Positions 36,001 through 47,058 of a stretch of DNA of 64,000 nucleotides are shown here, one piece after another. A program made the position numbers and the translations under genes. This DNA comes from Aquila chrysaetos chrysaetos (taxonomy: Eukaryota > Chordata > Aves > Accipitriformes > Accipitridae). The notes below the pieces were generated by a model. It was not told where the DNA came from. It did not search any database and saw only the letters and a list, made by a program, of their open reading frames with translations. Position 1 is the stretch's first letter. Every line of letters begins with the position of its first letter. Where the stretch lies: positions 77,106,017-77,170,016 of the forward strand of contig NC_044030.1 of assembly GCF_900496995.4 (NCBI RefSeq), written 5' to 3'.

Positions 36001-39000
36001 GGCGGCGTGAAGTCATTCTGGTCCTCCAGCAAACCCGTCCAGCTGTCTGGAGCCAGCGCAGATTGTGGGACGTGTCTGGTGACTGACGGGGCCTCAAATC
36101 CACGTTTATGTGAGATGATATCGAGAGTTTTAATTTTTTTATGAGCGAGGGGTTGGGGGGAGGAGGGGAGTCCCAGGGCGGCTCGGAGGGGAGGCGGTGG
36201 TGTGTGCATGTCCGTGTGTGAGACACGTTTTGTCCCGCTGACCCCCAGCTGCAGGAGTCCTGCACAGATAAAAACGGCATCCCATCACCTCCGAGCAGCG
36301 GGGAGCAGCTGGGGAGGAGGTCGGACAATGGCTGCTAGCAGCCTGCCTGGAGCAGGGATGCGGCGGCAGGGCTGGGAGTTGGTTCTGTGGACCAAACCCT
36401 CTGGTCAGCCCCTCCTGCACATCACCAAACTCCCCTCTAGTCTCTGCCCAAGGGGTTGCTCCAGGCTCAGACTCTTCCTCAGTAGAGGAGTCGCTGGAAA
36501 GCTCTGTTGAGCTGGTCTCCTTCTTCCCCAAAGGAAAGCACACTTGATGGAGCACCTGAGCATGACTTCTCCAACATCCAGAGCCTGGTGAGATGCTGTG
36601 GCCACTTTCAAACCCCAATGATTCTCCTGGAGAAGTTGCTCTCCTGCCCTGCAGCCTCTCAGGCAGTATTTGGTGAATGCCAGTGGTTTCCACAGGGGTA
36701 CCCTGTCTGCATATTGCTCTGCCCTGGTTTAATCCCTGCAAGCCTTAGCTTCTAGCCCTGCATAAAACCTCACCATGCCATTTAGGAGCAGGTCAGAGTC
36801 ACCAATGCCTTTCAGCTGGCCGGAAAATTGCCTGGTCTGTTGTCAGGCAAGAGCAAGGCAGAAAGTGAGCCAAGGTGAAGCCTGGACACCTGCTCACAAG
36901 TGCCCTGTGCTGGGTGGGATCCTGCTGGGAAAGGACCTGGAACAACTGCTTGGCCAGGAAATCTTGGAAGAAGGCGGCACCTGCCTTCTGCACACGAAGG
37001 GACAGTGGTTGACCCTGTCCCCAGGGCCGCCTCAGCACCAGGCAACTTCCAAAGGTGGAGGAGATGCCCATGGGGAGCTGGGAGCCATGTACCATCAATG
37101 TCCCATGGCAAAGGCTGTGAGGTGGCCACCAAGGTCACACACTGCCATCCTTGACTGCAGGATGGGGACTTCCAGGTGGTGCCTGGCTCTTTCAGCGGGA
37201 AGATCCCGTCCCTGCTTCCTGCAGACAGTGGGGATGGAGCAACCTCTCCCCGAACTGGCTGGAGTGCCTGCGCGCAATGACTCTCACCCGGAAAGGAGGA
37301 GGGGGGCCGAGGCCTCTTTGTAACCCAATCTCGTCTGCATGGGCCCCTTTGTTGTTATTACATTTATTTATTGATCCCCCTTGGGAAAACCTTAGCGGTG
37401 CTGGACTTGCCGGGCTTTATTAATGGGGGTGGGGGGTGAGGGAAGGGGAGGGGGGCCAAACAGAGAGCTCAGACCATCTGTTCCCACCAAAGGGATGGAG
37501 CAACAATAGCCATGTTTATAAAACTCCTCTGCAACTCATTGTGTTTGCGAAAGGAGAGCTTCCACATCAAAGGCCATTTCCGCTCCCGCTGCTTGGGGCC
37601 CCTCCATCTTCTAACATCCTGCAAGGATCACCCCATCTTGGTCCCCTCCTCCCCCCGGCAGCCCCGGGCGCGTGGTGAGGTGGTGGTGGCATCACCCACG
37701 GAGGGACCACCATGGCAGGGGACACCCCAGCCAAAGGGAGCATGTATCAGCCTGCTCTTGTCTGATGGTCCAGAGGGACTTTCCAAGGTGGGGGGTTCTC
37801 CTGGAAGCAATAAAACTCTACCGTAAGGCACTGTATAGAGTTTGCCAGGCACTGGTGACGGGAACGCAAATATGCCGAGCACAGGAGGCCTGTCCCCAGG
37901 CTGGCTTCATTCAGTCTACTGGAACAGCAATGTTTGTGAAGCCACTTTGGTTTTGCTCAAATTTCAGATGTGGAAAAAAAGGAAGAAAAACAAAAAACAA
38001 GCAAGGGAGTGGGGTCTGGCCACGTCAAAGCTGGCTGATGGGGTTGTTCATAATGAAACAACTGTGTTTGGCTTTGCTCTAGGCTTGTATTAGATTATCT
38101 GTTACAATCAGACATGAAGTAAGGACCATTAAACAGCAGTGAAATATTTTGACTGAACCAGTATGTTGTTTTTTCTTCCCAAAATGATCTTTATGGACAA
38201 GATGAGGGTTTAGTTCTGGCTCAGATCAAAGCTGAATGTCTTCTTGGGGACTTGGAGTTGTCAGCCATCTTCTGACCACAACCTGGCCCTGTGGCTGGGG
38301 GACAGGCTGCTGTGGGGTGAGTCTGCAAGCTGGAGGTTTGGGACATGTCCAGGCTGTCACACGTCCCCAGCATGACTCTGAATAATGGCATGTCACCCCC
38401 TGGGACTGCAGCTTCTTCCCTGTTTGCTGGTGCTTTATGGTAGCGACTGTCTCCGTGGGGTGATTCACACACGGGTTGGTGACTCTGCTGGGGTTTGTGC
38501 CCACCAGGTGTAAGGAATGGGGAAACTTCTCCTAGGGATGTGGGAACGTCCCTGTCTAGCCTTGGACAAAACTGAGGCCTCTGGAAGATGCTGCCAGCCT
38601 GCAAGAGGACACTTTGTCACCCACGGGAAAGGCCCCTCTCTGCACCGTCAGGTTGTGCAAAGACCTGATTTCCAGCCTGTAGGAGAGGCACCCTGACAGC
38701 AGGCTGGTGGCTTGGCAGGGACAGGCTGTCTCACGCCTTCGAACCACCCCTTCCGTCCTGGAAGGGGGAAACCTTCTCAGAGACTATATGATGCCTTCTT
38801 GGGAAGAAGTCCAAGTCTCTGTTGGCTGTGTCCCCTTGACCTGTCCTCCTCCAGCCTGCTGGAGGAGACGTAAGCACGGTCCCTGATCGCTCCTGGCAGG
38901 GTGTAGGAAGCACAGTGCTCTCTCACAGCACTTAGCAGCTTCCCCGGGAACTGTGCAGGAAAGAAGAAGAGGAGCCCAGACTTCTGGGAGACACTTTCAT

Positions 39001-40228
39001 TTCATGCCTAAGCCACTACTCTGCTGCTCAGCCACACAGCTCCATTAAGTCCCCTTCTGGCTGTCTTCTTTCCATCAATCACCCCGTCTCCATGAGCAGC
39101 CCAGACACCGGATCTGGGTTATAAATAAGACAATCAATCAGCGATGCTATTAGATAAACAGAGTGGCAGAAGCCGAATTAATGCTTGGCTTTTTCTTGAA
39201 AGGGAGGAAAAAGGAGTCAATTGCTTATTAGGGGACCCTGCTGTGGTCTGGTCTCTGTGCTGCAGCTGAGGCAGGTGGGCTGTGCTCGGCTGCCGTGTCT
39301 GCGTGCAGGGAGGTTTGGGGTGCTGTGAACAGACGGTCTGTGTGGGTCATACTGGCCAGAGCAGGCAAGGGACTGGGGCAGACTGGAGGTGCGCAGGGAG
39401 GTCACAGCACTGGGGAGGTGATGGGGAGCTGGGAAGGCAATGGTGGGTGCTGCTCATCCAGCCACAGTGCAGCTTGGGGGCGAGGAGGTGTCAGAGCTGG
39501 TCTGGTGGGGAAGGAGGGCATGAGGCTGCAGGGGAAGGTGTCTGGGGACTGGGGACACAGTGCCAGGGCAGAAGCTGATCCATTCAGGATGGACATGAGG
39601 AAGAGGAGAGTCACTGTTCAGAGGCTCTTCAAACAACAGACGGCCTCTGCTGGAGAGGCATCAAGTCCTGATCTGGAGCCACCAAGGAATAAGATGGTCC
39701 AAGGCTGTCATTTGCAGTCTGCTGTGACCATCTGTCACCTCTTGCTGCTACAAGCCTCTGCCCTAGAGCACTGTGGGGATGCTCGGCACTGCTGTTACCC
39801 CCAGGGACCCCCACCTGCAGCTCCGTCTGTGTCTCTGTGTGGTGGTAGCTGAAATCGCTCAAAGCTCCTGGGCTTTTTCCTGCACCACTGGGAGCAGGCA
39901 AGAGCCTTTCCTCATGGTGGGACCCTGGTGTCTAAGCCATCCCTCCTGCCACTGGGGGAGAAAGTCCTGGGAGGGAGGCTATAACCTGCCAAGGCCATCC
40001 AGTGCTACATCTCTGTACAGGAGACATAGGCATTTTCTGAACCAATACCCTGTGGTTTGGTGTGGGGTCTTGTATTTTGCTAGACTTGACACCATTACAA
40101 GTTGAGGACTGGGAGAGTCTGTGCTCCTCCAAGTCAAGCGGACTCTATTTACATCGTCACCCCTCGCAGATGCTGCTCTTCATGCTCTCACCCTGGGGAC
40201 CACCTTCCACCAGCTCCTGCTGCTTTCG
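36001..40228. other. Intergenic; no gene seen
   Basis: A G-rich run at 37423-37459 (many GGG and GGGG groups) could form a G-quadruplex. Balanced or AT-rich segments at 37490-37590, 37900-38190 and 39110-39210 may be regulatory. The last contains GATA-type AGATAAAC and a TTAAT motif. No coding exon was recognised. Confidence 0.4.
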
Positions 40229-40251
40229 CCCCCCCCCCCCCCCCCCCCCCC
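40229..40251. repeat. 23-nt C homopolymer
   Basis: An uninterrupted C run, probably length-polymorphic. Confidence 0.95.
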
Positions 40252-41589
40252 ATCTCCCTGTTGTTGTGATGGAGGAGGACGTTTGCCCCTGGGGGACCAG
40301 GTCTACCCCTGTGCAAATAAGCAGCAGCTCTCCTCTGCCAGCTGGCTTGATGGATCCCACCTGGCATTTTTACCTGGCTGGTCAGGATGCTCTTGCGCTT
40401 GGGTCTGGCTGTGCGGCTATCAGTGTGCTTTCTTGGCAGCCGAGCCTGCCTTCACACCCCTCTGCCTCCCTACTGTCACCTGGGACTGTCTAATGTTCTG
40501 CCAGAGCCAAAACGCACTGCATCATGCCCACTGCTCATCCTTTATCCACCAAAGCGTGGTACCCCATCAAAGCCCAACAACTCATCTCTGTCAGCCTAAT
40601 TTGTGATAAATATGCTGCTTGTTATCACCTGGGGTCTCCAGGCTCCTGGGAGGCTGGTGTGGGAGCGGGAAGCTTCTCCGACTATTGGGTTGAGGAAGGT
40701 GAGATCTCTGCTGGCACCCGCCTCAGGAAAGGATGCAAGAGGTGCAGTGATTCCGACCCAGTCCACTGTTCAGCCCATCGCTCAAGCGAGGGGTCTTTCT
40801 GCTTCCTACGAGGCCTCATGGCTAGGAAATAGCTCCTGCTTTCCAGCCACACTTCTGATCCCTCTTGCAGAGCCTGGGGAGCTCAGTGCAAGGCTGCTCT
40901 CGCATCAGCAACAGCCGAAAACAACACCTAAGGTGGGATTTACTGCCACATGTGTGCTGGGAAGATACAGGGACCCGTTGCACCCGGCTGATGTATTGGA
41001 TTTCAGGTTATGCGATGCACAGGTCTCTCTGAGCACTGTAATTCCCTCTTTCTTCCTGTATGGATTTATACTGCTAAGTGGATGGATTTTCTGCTTGGCA
41101 GGGATGCTCCCCTGGGACCTTCCCCAGTTCGAAACATCTCTGCACATCTGTACATAATATTGCTGGGGCACTTCATGAGTGGGCTTTTATGACACCCCTT
41201 GCTTTATGGACTGCCACTTAATCCGGCCAGGCACTGCGGAGGGGCTGATGAACGGCATCCCAGAGCCAGTGGCAGGCTCTGTGCCAACTCCAGGTGCCAG
41301 AGGGTGCCTGGGGCTGTGTGTGAAAGCCACCGCTCTCAGATGGCTTCTCATACAGCTGTCCTGGACAGTGAGAGCACTGCTCCCTGGGTCCCTGAAACAG
41401 CTTGAGACGGACAGGTTTCCTCTGCTTAATAACCTGAGACAGCATGCTTCTGGACCAGGCATGGAGATCCTGGGTGGAGATGAAGGCAATCTGTCTGTCT
41501 GGGATGCTTCCCTCAGGCAAGGGCTGGGCCTGACATTTCCATCTCTGCTAAGAGCTGTCCCTTCCCCCTGCCCCAAAGAGCCATCTGCT

Positions 41590-41725
41590 ATGGTAGATTA
41601 CCCTGGCTTTTAGCACTGTGAATCCATAATTAGTGCATAATTAATTACCAGATGTTTTTAACACTAATGAAACATTAATAAATGACGGAAGCATGTTGTC
41701 TGGTAATGGAACATTAACCAGTGAA
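41590..41725. promoter_or_regulatory. Candidate homeodomain/POU-rich enhancer downstream of CNTFR
   Basis: An AT-rich island in GC-rich surroundings, about 1 kb beyond the CNTFR poly(A) site. It holds CATAATTAGTG, then TGCATAATTAAT at 41634-41645, which matches the POU4F (Brn-3) type site and runs into TAATTAATTA, followed by ACTAATGAAACATTAATAAATG. The dense clustering of TAAT cores is what points to a homeodomain-bound element. Conservation and activity cannot be judged from the window. Confidence 0.45.
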
Positions 41726-41927
41726 CCAAGCCAGCATGCGGGGCAGTGCTGCTGCTGGTGCAGCCAAGCCGCAGGCAGGGCTGCGTGGGACTGAGCTCTC
41801 CTCTAATAAAGCCCCAGCATGGTAAAAATCACAGCAAGTGCCTGGTGGGAGCTAGCAACCTGCTTGGTGCTGCCTTCAGGCCTTGCAGAGCCATGGCTGT
41901 GGTTCCTTCACCCCCATCCTTCCTCCT

Positions 41928-42010
41928 ACCCATCCACCCACTCACTCATCCACCCATCTGTCCACCCATGCATCCACCAATCCATCCATCCATCCATCCA
42001 TCCACCCATC
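41928..42010. repeat. (CATC)n / CCAC-rich imperfect microsatellite
   Basis: Tandem CATC, CCAT and CACC tetramers, with the purest part near 41976-42003. Confidence 0.95.
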
Positions 42011-42219
42011 TGCCGACTGGAGAGATGCTGTTGGGGCACTGGGCAGTAATTTGCTAAAAAATTGAGCTTTTTTTGCCCCTGGGATGAACTGCAGCTCGAT
42101 GACATCTCTGCTCCAGTTGGTGCTCACAAGCAAGGCACATGGGGAGAGGCCAGACCCCGACACGGCCCCCTTTGCTGCACCCATCACCCCCACGCTGGGT
42201 CTCTGTGAGCCCTGTCCTG

Positions 42220-42310
42220 ATGGAAGTTTAATTCAGAGCATCTGGGCCAGTGACATTTTCCTAACGTGAAATTATTAATCAGACAAGGAAAGTGCATTAA
42301 TTGAGACTAC
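42220..42310. other. AT-rich candidate noncoding element 3' of CNTFR
   Basis: A short balanced segment containing GTGAAATTATTAATCAGAC and GTGCATTAATTGAGAC. Clustered TAAT motifs again suggest homeodomain binding. No coding potential was seen. Confidence 0.35.
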
Positions 42311-42636
42311 GTGCCACCTCCAGCCTCTGGGCTGCAGCGGGGCACAGGCTGGTCTCCATACTCCTGCCTGCCCGAGAGGTGTAAGGGTGCTATCAGACCT
42401 CGGGGACACATCAGATCCCCAAGGGCCCATGAACAGGGACATGGGGCACCTTCCCATCGCAGTGCGGGTACCGCACGGGGTGGTGACGACCGTCCCCTTT
42501 ACGTTATCAGGAGTTATCCAGGGGTGGGCACCCCCCTTGCACCTTCTCAGGATGTCCCAAAGGCCAGTTTTTGGGTCCCTCAGCCCCCCGGGGAGATGAT
42601 GTTATGGGCTTAAGCCCTGGGGCAGGTTCCAGGGGG

Positions 42637-42656
42637 TGTTGTGTGTGTGTGTGTGT
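42637..42656. repeat. (GT)n microsatellite
   Basis: A short GT run just past the expected CNTFR transcript end. Confidence 0.9.
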
Positions 42657-42786
42657 CCCTCTCACTGCCATCCCCATGTCCTCCCCATCACAGCCAGCAC
42701 CACGTACGTGAGCAGGCAGCCAAACCCATCCACTCCAGCCAGAGGGGAAATAACACCCAGAGCTGCCAGTCATCATGAAATGATCA

Positions 42787-42792
42787 TTTAAT
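42787..42792 (-). terminator. CNTFR: Poly(A) signal ATTAAA for CNTFR
   Basis: ATTAAA, the commonest variant hexamer, reads on the minus strand. A GU-rich stretch (CTCTGGGTGTTATTTC, about 42746-42761) follows at the spacing expected of a downstream element, which places cleavage near 42765-42775. Weaker AATAAT hexamers near 42873-42880 could give a slightly shorter 3' end. Confidence 0.6.
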
Positions 42793-43058
42793 GAAGACCG
42801 TCTCTCCTGGTGCATGTGTGTGTGTGCGTGTGTGCATTGTCTCTGTGTGAGCTTTTTTTTATCCCCTCTATTATTATTTTTTTTGATTTTTTTTTTTATA
42901 TATATACATCTATAAAAAATTCAAATACAGCATGTCAACAGTGGGAATACTAGGACGTACGGTATTAAATACTGCGCTTGGGTCCAGGCAGGGGCAAAAG
43001 GAGGTGTCTTTACAAAACAGGGCTTGGGGCAGGATGGGGAGGAGAGCAGAGCAGGCAT

Positions 43059-43107
43059 GGGGACAGCGGGGGATAGCGGGGGACAGCAGGGGACAGCGGG
43101 GGACAGG
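43059..43107 (-). repeat. 10-nt minisatellite in the CNTFR 3' UTR
   Basis: Five near-identical 10-nt units of GGGGACAGCG (plus-strand reading). In the transcript they appear as C-rich CGCTGTCCCC units. Confidence 0.9.
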
Positions 43108-43997
43108 TCTGCAGGGCTCCAGCTCTAAAGGCAACAGCAGAGCTATTCTGCTTTTGTTGGAGAATGAGACAAAGACGTCAATGGGGGCGATTCCCTGTAT
43201 CCAACGTGGTTAAAAGTTTGGGGCTGATGTGGGGATGGGGTTGGGGGTGGCGAAGGCTCCTGCAGGGTGCAGCAGGGGGGGGAGCTGGAGGGGCAGCTCT
43301 CCCAGGTGATTGGCAGGGGGCAGGGGGGTTTTATCGGTGTTTCATTTCCTTTTTTTTCCCATTAAAACCCTGCCAGCTCCCTGCTCCTCACCACACTTGT
43401 GAAAGCCACCAGTTCTTCCCTCCATCGTTCCCTTGGAGGGGACCAAGACCCCCCACCTGTGCACCCCTCCAGCTTCGCCACACGGTCAAGAGCTCGGGGG
43501 AGCGAGTCCGGTCCTTGGGAGACCCCCTTCTGCCATATGGGGGTACACAGCTGGGAACATCATTCCCCTCACCACCACCCCCATTTTCATATCCCCTTTT
43601 CTCGGTGCGCCGTCACGCTCCCTGTCACCCGGGTGGGCGGCGGGGCGGCGGGCACGTCTTTGGCATGGGGGGGTTAGCTGTATGAGCGGGGTCCTCGGCT
43701 GCGGTACGGTGCCCGGGCTCGCTTCGCTTTGCTGGGGAAAGGGGGACGGGGATGGGGGGGGACAAGTGCGTCTCCTCGCTCCGGGCTGGGAGAAGATTTT
43801 GCAGCTCCCCAGGGGACGGCGGCAGCTCTGTCCTCCTCCGAAGCAATGGCGAGAAGTGTGATACGTCCTCAACGTGTGCAAAATCGAAGAGATAAGAGAC
43901 TCAACCCGGGAGGGGGGCAGCAGGGCAGGGGGTGGTGGCGGCGGTGGGCGGTGGGAAGGCGTCTGCGCTGGGCTGCGACGGACGGACAGATGGGGAT

Positions 43998-44907
43998 CTG
44001 CGAGCAAGGAGGAGAGGAGTCACTGGTCCCGCTCCGGGCTCAGCTGTGCCCAGCCACCAAGGGGACACACCGAGCAGCATCTGGCCTTCTTCCATAGGGT
44101 AATTCACCCCTTCCCAGAACCCAGCTGCCCAAACCCATCACCTCCACCTCCTCCTCCCAGGGCTGGACCCTGCCCATCCACCGCCTCTCCCACTGCCACT
44201 GCTAACGTCACACGTGGAGATGACACAGCTGGAGGAGAGAAGAGGACACTGCACCCACGGGAACTGCCTTGTGATGGCTCCTGCTTGGGCACCAAAGGAT
44301 GGGTGGCATGTCCTTTATCCCCCAAAGTGACACATGTGGCTGCTGCCAGGATCGATCCCCCAGTCTTTGGGCAGCATGGGTACAGTGAAAGGGCATGGGG
44401 ATGGGGGGACCCATGAGACCGCAGCCATGACCCGGAGCGGAATGGGGCATTTGGGGGCTCTCCAGGCCGCCAGCTCTGTTCTAAGCCAAACCAAGGACAT
44501 TTTTGAGATGCATCTCTGAATTTTCTGATCTCAGACAATTCTTCCATCACTATGCAAAGGCCTTAGACTTCCACGTGGTTTCTTTGCCTCTTAGAAAACA
44601 GCAGTGGGAAGGGGGGAGGACTCCTGAGAATGAGGCATCAAAGACTGACTCCTTTGCAGGAAAATGTTTGAAAAGCCATTTTTGAGATCTCCACCAGAAC
44701 ACTCAATCTGGAAAAGCAGCCAGATTTGGTGCATTGACAAAAAACTGCAAGAAAAACCCAAATGGCTTGTTCTCAATGCCCTTCACTCACAGCCTGGTTG
44801 GACCACCCCCTTCCCAACCATGCTGGAGCCCCTGAGGTCCCCATATCCCTGCCCCCTCCCAGCACCCACATCCCCTCTCTTACACCCCCAGTTTGGAAGA
44901 TACTCAC
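43998..44907 (-). other. CNTFR: CNTFR last intron (910 nt)
   Basis: This is bounded by donor TA|GTGAGTATC (GT starting at 44907) and acceptor CTCGCAG|ATCCCC (exon from 43997). The donor matches the consensus closely. If this intron were retained, the reading frame would still end at the same residue through TAG at 44907-44909, so the protein does not change. No exon or repeat was seen inside. Confidence 0.7.
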
Positions 44908-45052
44908 TAAATAAAGAGGACACCATAGGCAGCCAAGACCAGTCCAGCTGTCCAACACACTGCCACGGCCCCACTGCCCACCACAGCCCCCTTGTCGCAG
45001 ATCTTGGTGGTGGGGGGCGGCATGAAAGAGGAGGTGCTAGCGCTTGTTGTCT
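44908..45052 (-). CDS. CNTFR: CNTFR last coding exon: linker and GPI-anchor signal
   Basis: This encodes the C-terminal 48 residues of CNTF receptor alpha: a Ser/Thr-rich linker, the conserved PPPTTKICD segment, then a small-residue region and a hydrophobic tail (VAVCWTAGLVLAAYGVLFI). The protein has no cytoplasmic domain. The tail is the signal that is removed when a GPI anchor is attached, normally to a small residue just upstream (Gly/Ser near GAVVGSGA here), leaving the receptor on the outer membrane leaflet. The acceptor is CCCTGCAG|AGACAAC, and the first two bases complete the Glu codon split with the previous exon. The stop codon is split TA|A across the last intron. The hydrophobic tail differs from the Ala-rich mammalian one, as expected for a cleaved signal, while the linker core is conserved. 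Confidence 0.95.
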
Positions 45053-46877
45053 CTGCAGGGAGGGAGAGTGGATGGTTAGGGGACCCAGGGTGTCCTTGGA
45101 TGCATCCCATAGGGGCAGCCTCACTCCCATGCCGGTGGTGACACGGTACCGTCCCATCCCCAAATTGCCCCTCTCACTGCCATGCCACACTAGGGCTGAG
45201 CTGGGGGCTGGGATGATAAGCCAGGGGATGGTGTGTCCATGAGATCTTCCCTGCTCTGGCACTGGACCTACTGCTCGGAAATGCTTGTACTCCCAGGCAG
45301 AGCTGGGTATCCCTCCTGGTCCCATCCTGCCCAGCCAGGCTGCTCTGTGTATCAGCTCTGTAGAGAATTTTAGCTAAGAAGTCAGGATGACATGGCCACG
45401 AGTGCTCGGCAGAGAGCATCACCCAGCCAGGGAATGTCCCCCAGACATGGCTGCAGCTGGTGGGCTGGCTCACAGGGCTTGTTCTCCTCTGTACAGGACC
45501 AGATGGGTTGCCTGTCCCTGTGGAGGGCTGCAGGATTGCAGGGGGGGCTTGGATGGGCAGTCAGGCTAGGGCAACTTCAGTCACATCCAGAGGGTCTCAG
45601 AGTGCTCCCGGCCAGGCTATCTGGGGGGCATGCTGGGGGCCACAGGGGGTCTGTCTTCGTGTCTTTCAGACTCCACTGAGGTGTCACAGTGAGGCTCAGC
45701 TGTGGAGCTGGGGTGTCCCACATCAGCCCTGCATGGCTGCACCCAGCTGCACGCACAGGCACATGTGTGCGAGGGACATGTGTGTGAAGGACACGCATGT
45801 GCCTGCACAGGGAGCAGGCAGGTGCCATTGGGAGTGGCATTTGCATTTAGCACGATGCAGGTGGGTATAGAAGCAAACCCAAAACTCTGACACCAGCACT
45901 GCTGCCAAGGTGTGCCTGCACTCCTTGCGGGGGTTTATGCCCCTGGGGACGAGGGGCTGTAAATCCCTGCTGCTGCCTGAACCCCCAGTTGCTCTATTGG
46001 ATGCTGTTTCTGCAAAAGGAGGTGTCTCCGTGTAGGAGGCACCTCCACCCGCTGGCAGCGGGGCTTGCACCTACCACATCCCCATGCAGGGAGCATTGCC
46101 AGGGCCTACAGAGGTGCGTGCACAGCTCTGGCAGCACACGGCTTGCACGCACGTGCTGGAATCTGTACGCACATCTGGGCTAGAGCTTGGAGGGTGGGGG
46201 CACTGAGCACTCCCCCTCCCCACACGCCAGCTCACATGTGCCGCCCCAACTAGAAGCCTGGTCACTGCCTGCCTGCCTGCCTGCACACCAGTGCTTCCCC
46301 CTGCCCTGCTGCTGGTGCCAGCCAGGGGAACTGGCGCAGGGTCCGCTCCAGCCCTTCTGGGAAACGGAGGGCTGATAACGCCCATTTGGACACAGTCCCA
46401 GCTCTTTCCTAGAAACAGAGGCTTGTTAACTTTGTGGCTTTTATTTTGAATTGGCATCGCTCCGAGCCATTGTGCGGGGTCGGAGGTGTGGAGGGGGTAG
46501 GACTGGAGAGGGAGGGCTGGAGGGGGGCAGCACTTGAAAGAATAATAATAGTAGTAGTAGTAGTAGTAATAATAATAATAATAGTAATCCCAGCTTTGTT
46601 ATCAGACCCCAAGCATCCTGGTGAGGAGGATGCTGGAGCCAGGTGAGCTGAGTCAGCACCCCTCAGGCCACGGTTGCATCCGCTCCCAGGGCCATGGGTG
46701 GGGGGGACACAAAGTGTAGGGTGAAGGGCTGCAGCACCCCTGGGTGCTGGGGGGGATCTCCTTGGCTGGGGGTGAAACTTGCACAGAGCCGGACAGGGGG
46801 TCTCCTCAGGAGCCAGGACTCCTGGGTTCCCCCCTGCTGTGGGCACAGCCTGTATATACTGGGAGGGGGGCTCTCAC
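45053..46877 (-). other. CNTFR: CNTFR intron (1,825 nt)
   Basis: A phase-1 intron between donor GTCACAG|GTGAGAG and acceptor CCCTGCAG|AGACAAC. It contains the trinucleotide repeat at 46541-46588 and a CCTG tetramer run near 46266. No other exon was recognised. Confidence 0.9.
46541..46588. repeat. (AAT/AGT)n trinucleotide microsatellite
   Basis: A compound run of AAT, then AGT, then AAT units inside the CNTFR intron. Confidence 0.95.
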
Positions 46878-47058
46878 CTGTGACCTGGGCCTCCGTGGTG
46901 AGATGCTTGGGCTCCTCAGTCCAGGGGGTGGCATGGACGGCCACGCTCCAGTCACTCCACGTGCCGATGTCATTGTCTTTGGCCGCCACCTGGATGATGT
47001 ACTCCTTCCCAGCATAGGCATCCGTGATGGTGTGTGAAGTCCCGTCCGACAGCTCAAC
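46878..47058 (-). CDS. CNTFR: CNTFR exon: second half of membrane-proximal FN3 domain with WSXWS box
   Basis: Sixty codons plus one base. It encodes the second half of the membrane-proximal fibronectin III domain of CNTF receptor alpha, beginning VELSDGTSHTITDAYAGKEY and containing the class I cytokine receptor signature WSDWS at 46945-46959. It continues into HATPWTEEPKHLTTEAQ, a stretch diagnostic of this receptor. This domain forms half of the cytokine-binding module that binds CNTF and related ligands before LIFR and gp130 are recruited. The acceptor is CTGCTGCCCGCAG|GTTGAG (phase 0, following the CAC codon that ends the previous exon) and the donor is ACAG|GTGAGAG (phase 1). All expected residues are intact. 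There is no frameshift or premature stop. Confidence 0.98.

Larger units (their letters stand above)
42770..43997 (-). other. CNTFR: CNTFR terminal exon: 3' untranslated region
   Basis: This is the last exon of the minus-strand CNTFR gene. Its acceptor is a good 3' splice site: a pyrimidine-rich tract ending TTGCTCGCAG, with the exon starting ATCCCC at 43997. The first base, A, completes the stop codon begun by TA at the end of the previous exon. Further on, the minus strand reads GATTTTGCACACGTTGAGGA near 43870, which from memory resembles the 3' UTR of mammalian CNTFR (not checked). The distal part is AU-rich (42870-42950) and includes CA-type and A-rich runs. The 3' edge at about 42770 is inferred from the ATTAAA signal. 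Confidence 0.7.

Noticed and set aside
42873..42880. AATAAT hexamers as the main CNTFR poly(A) signal
   Set aside because: These are weak variants in a low-complexity A/T tract. The ATTAAA at 42787 is stronger and has a GU-rich downstream stretch.
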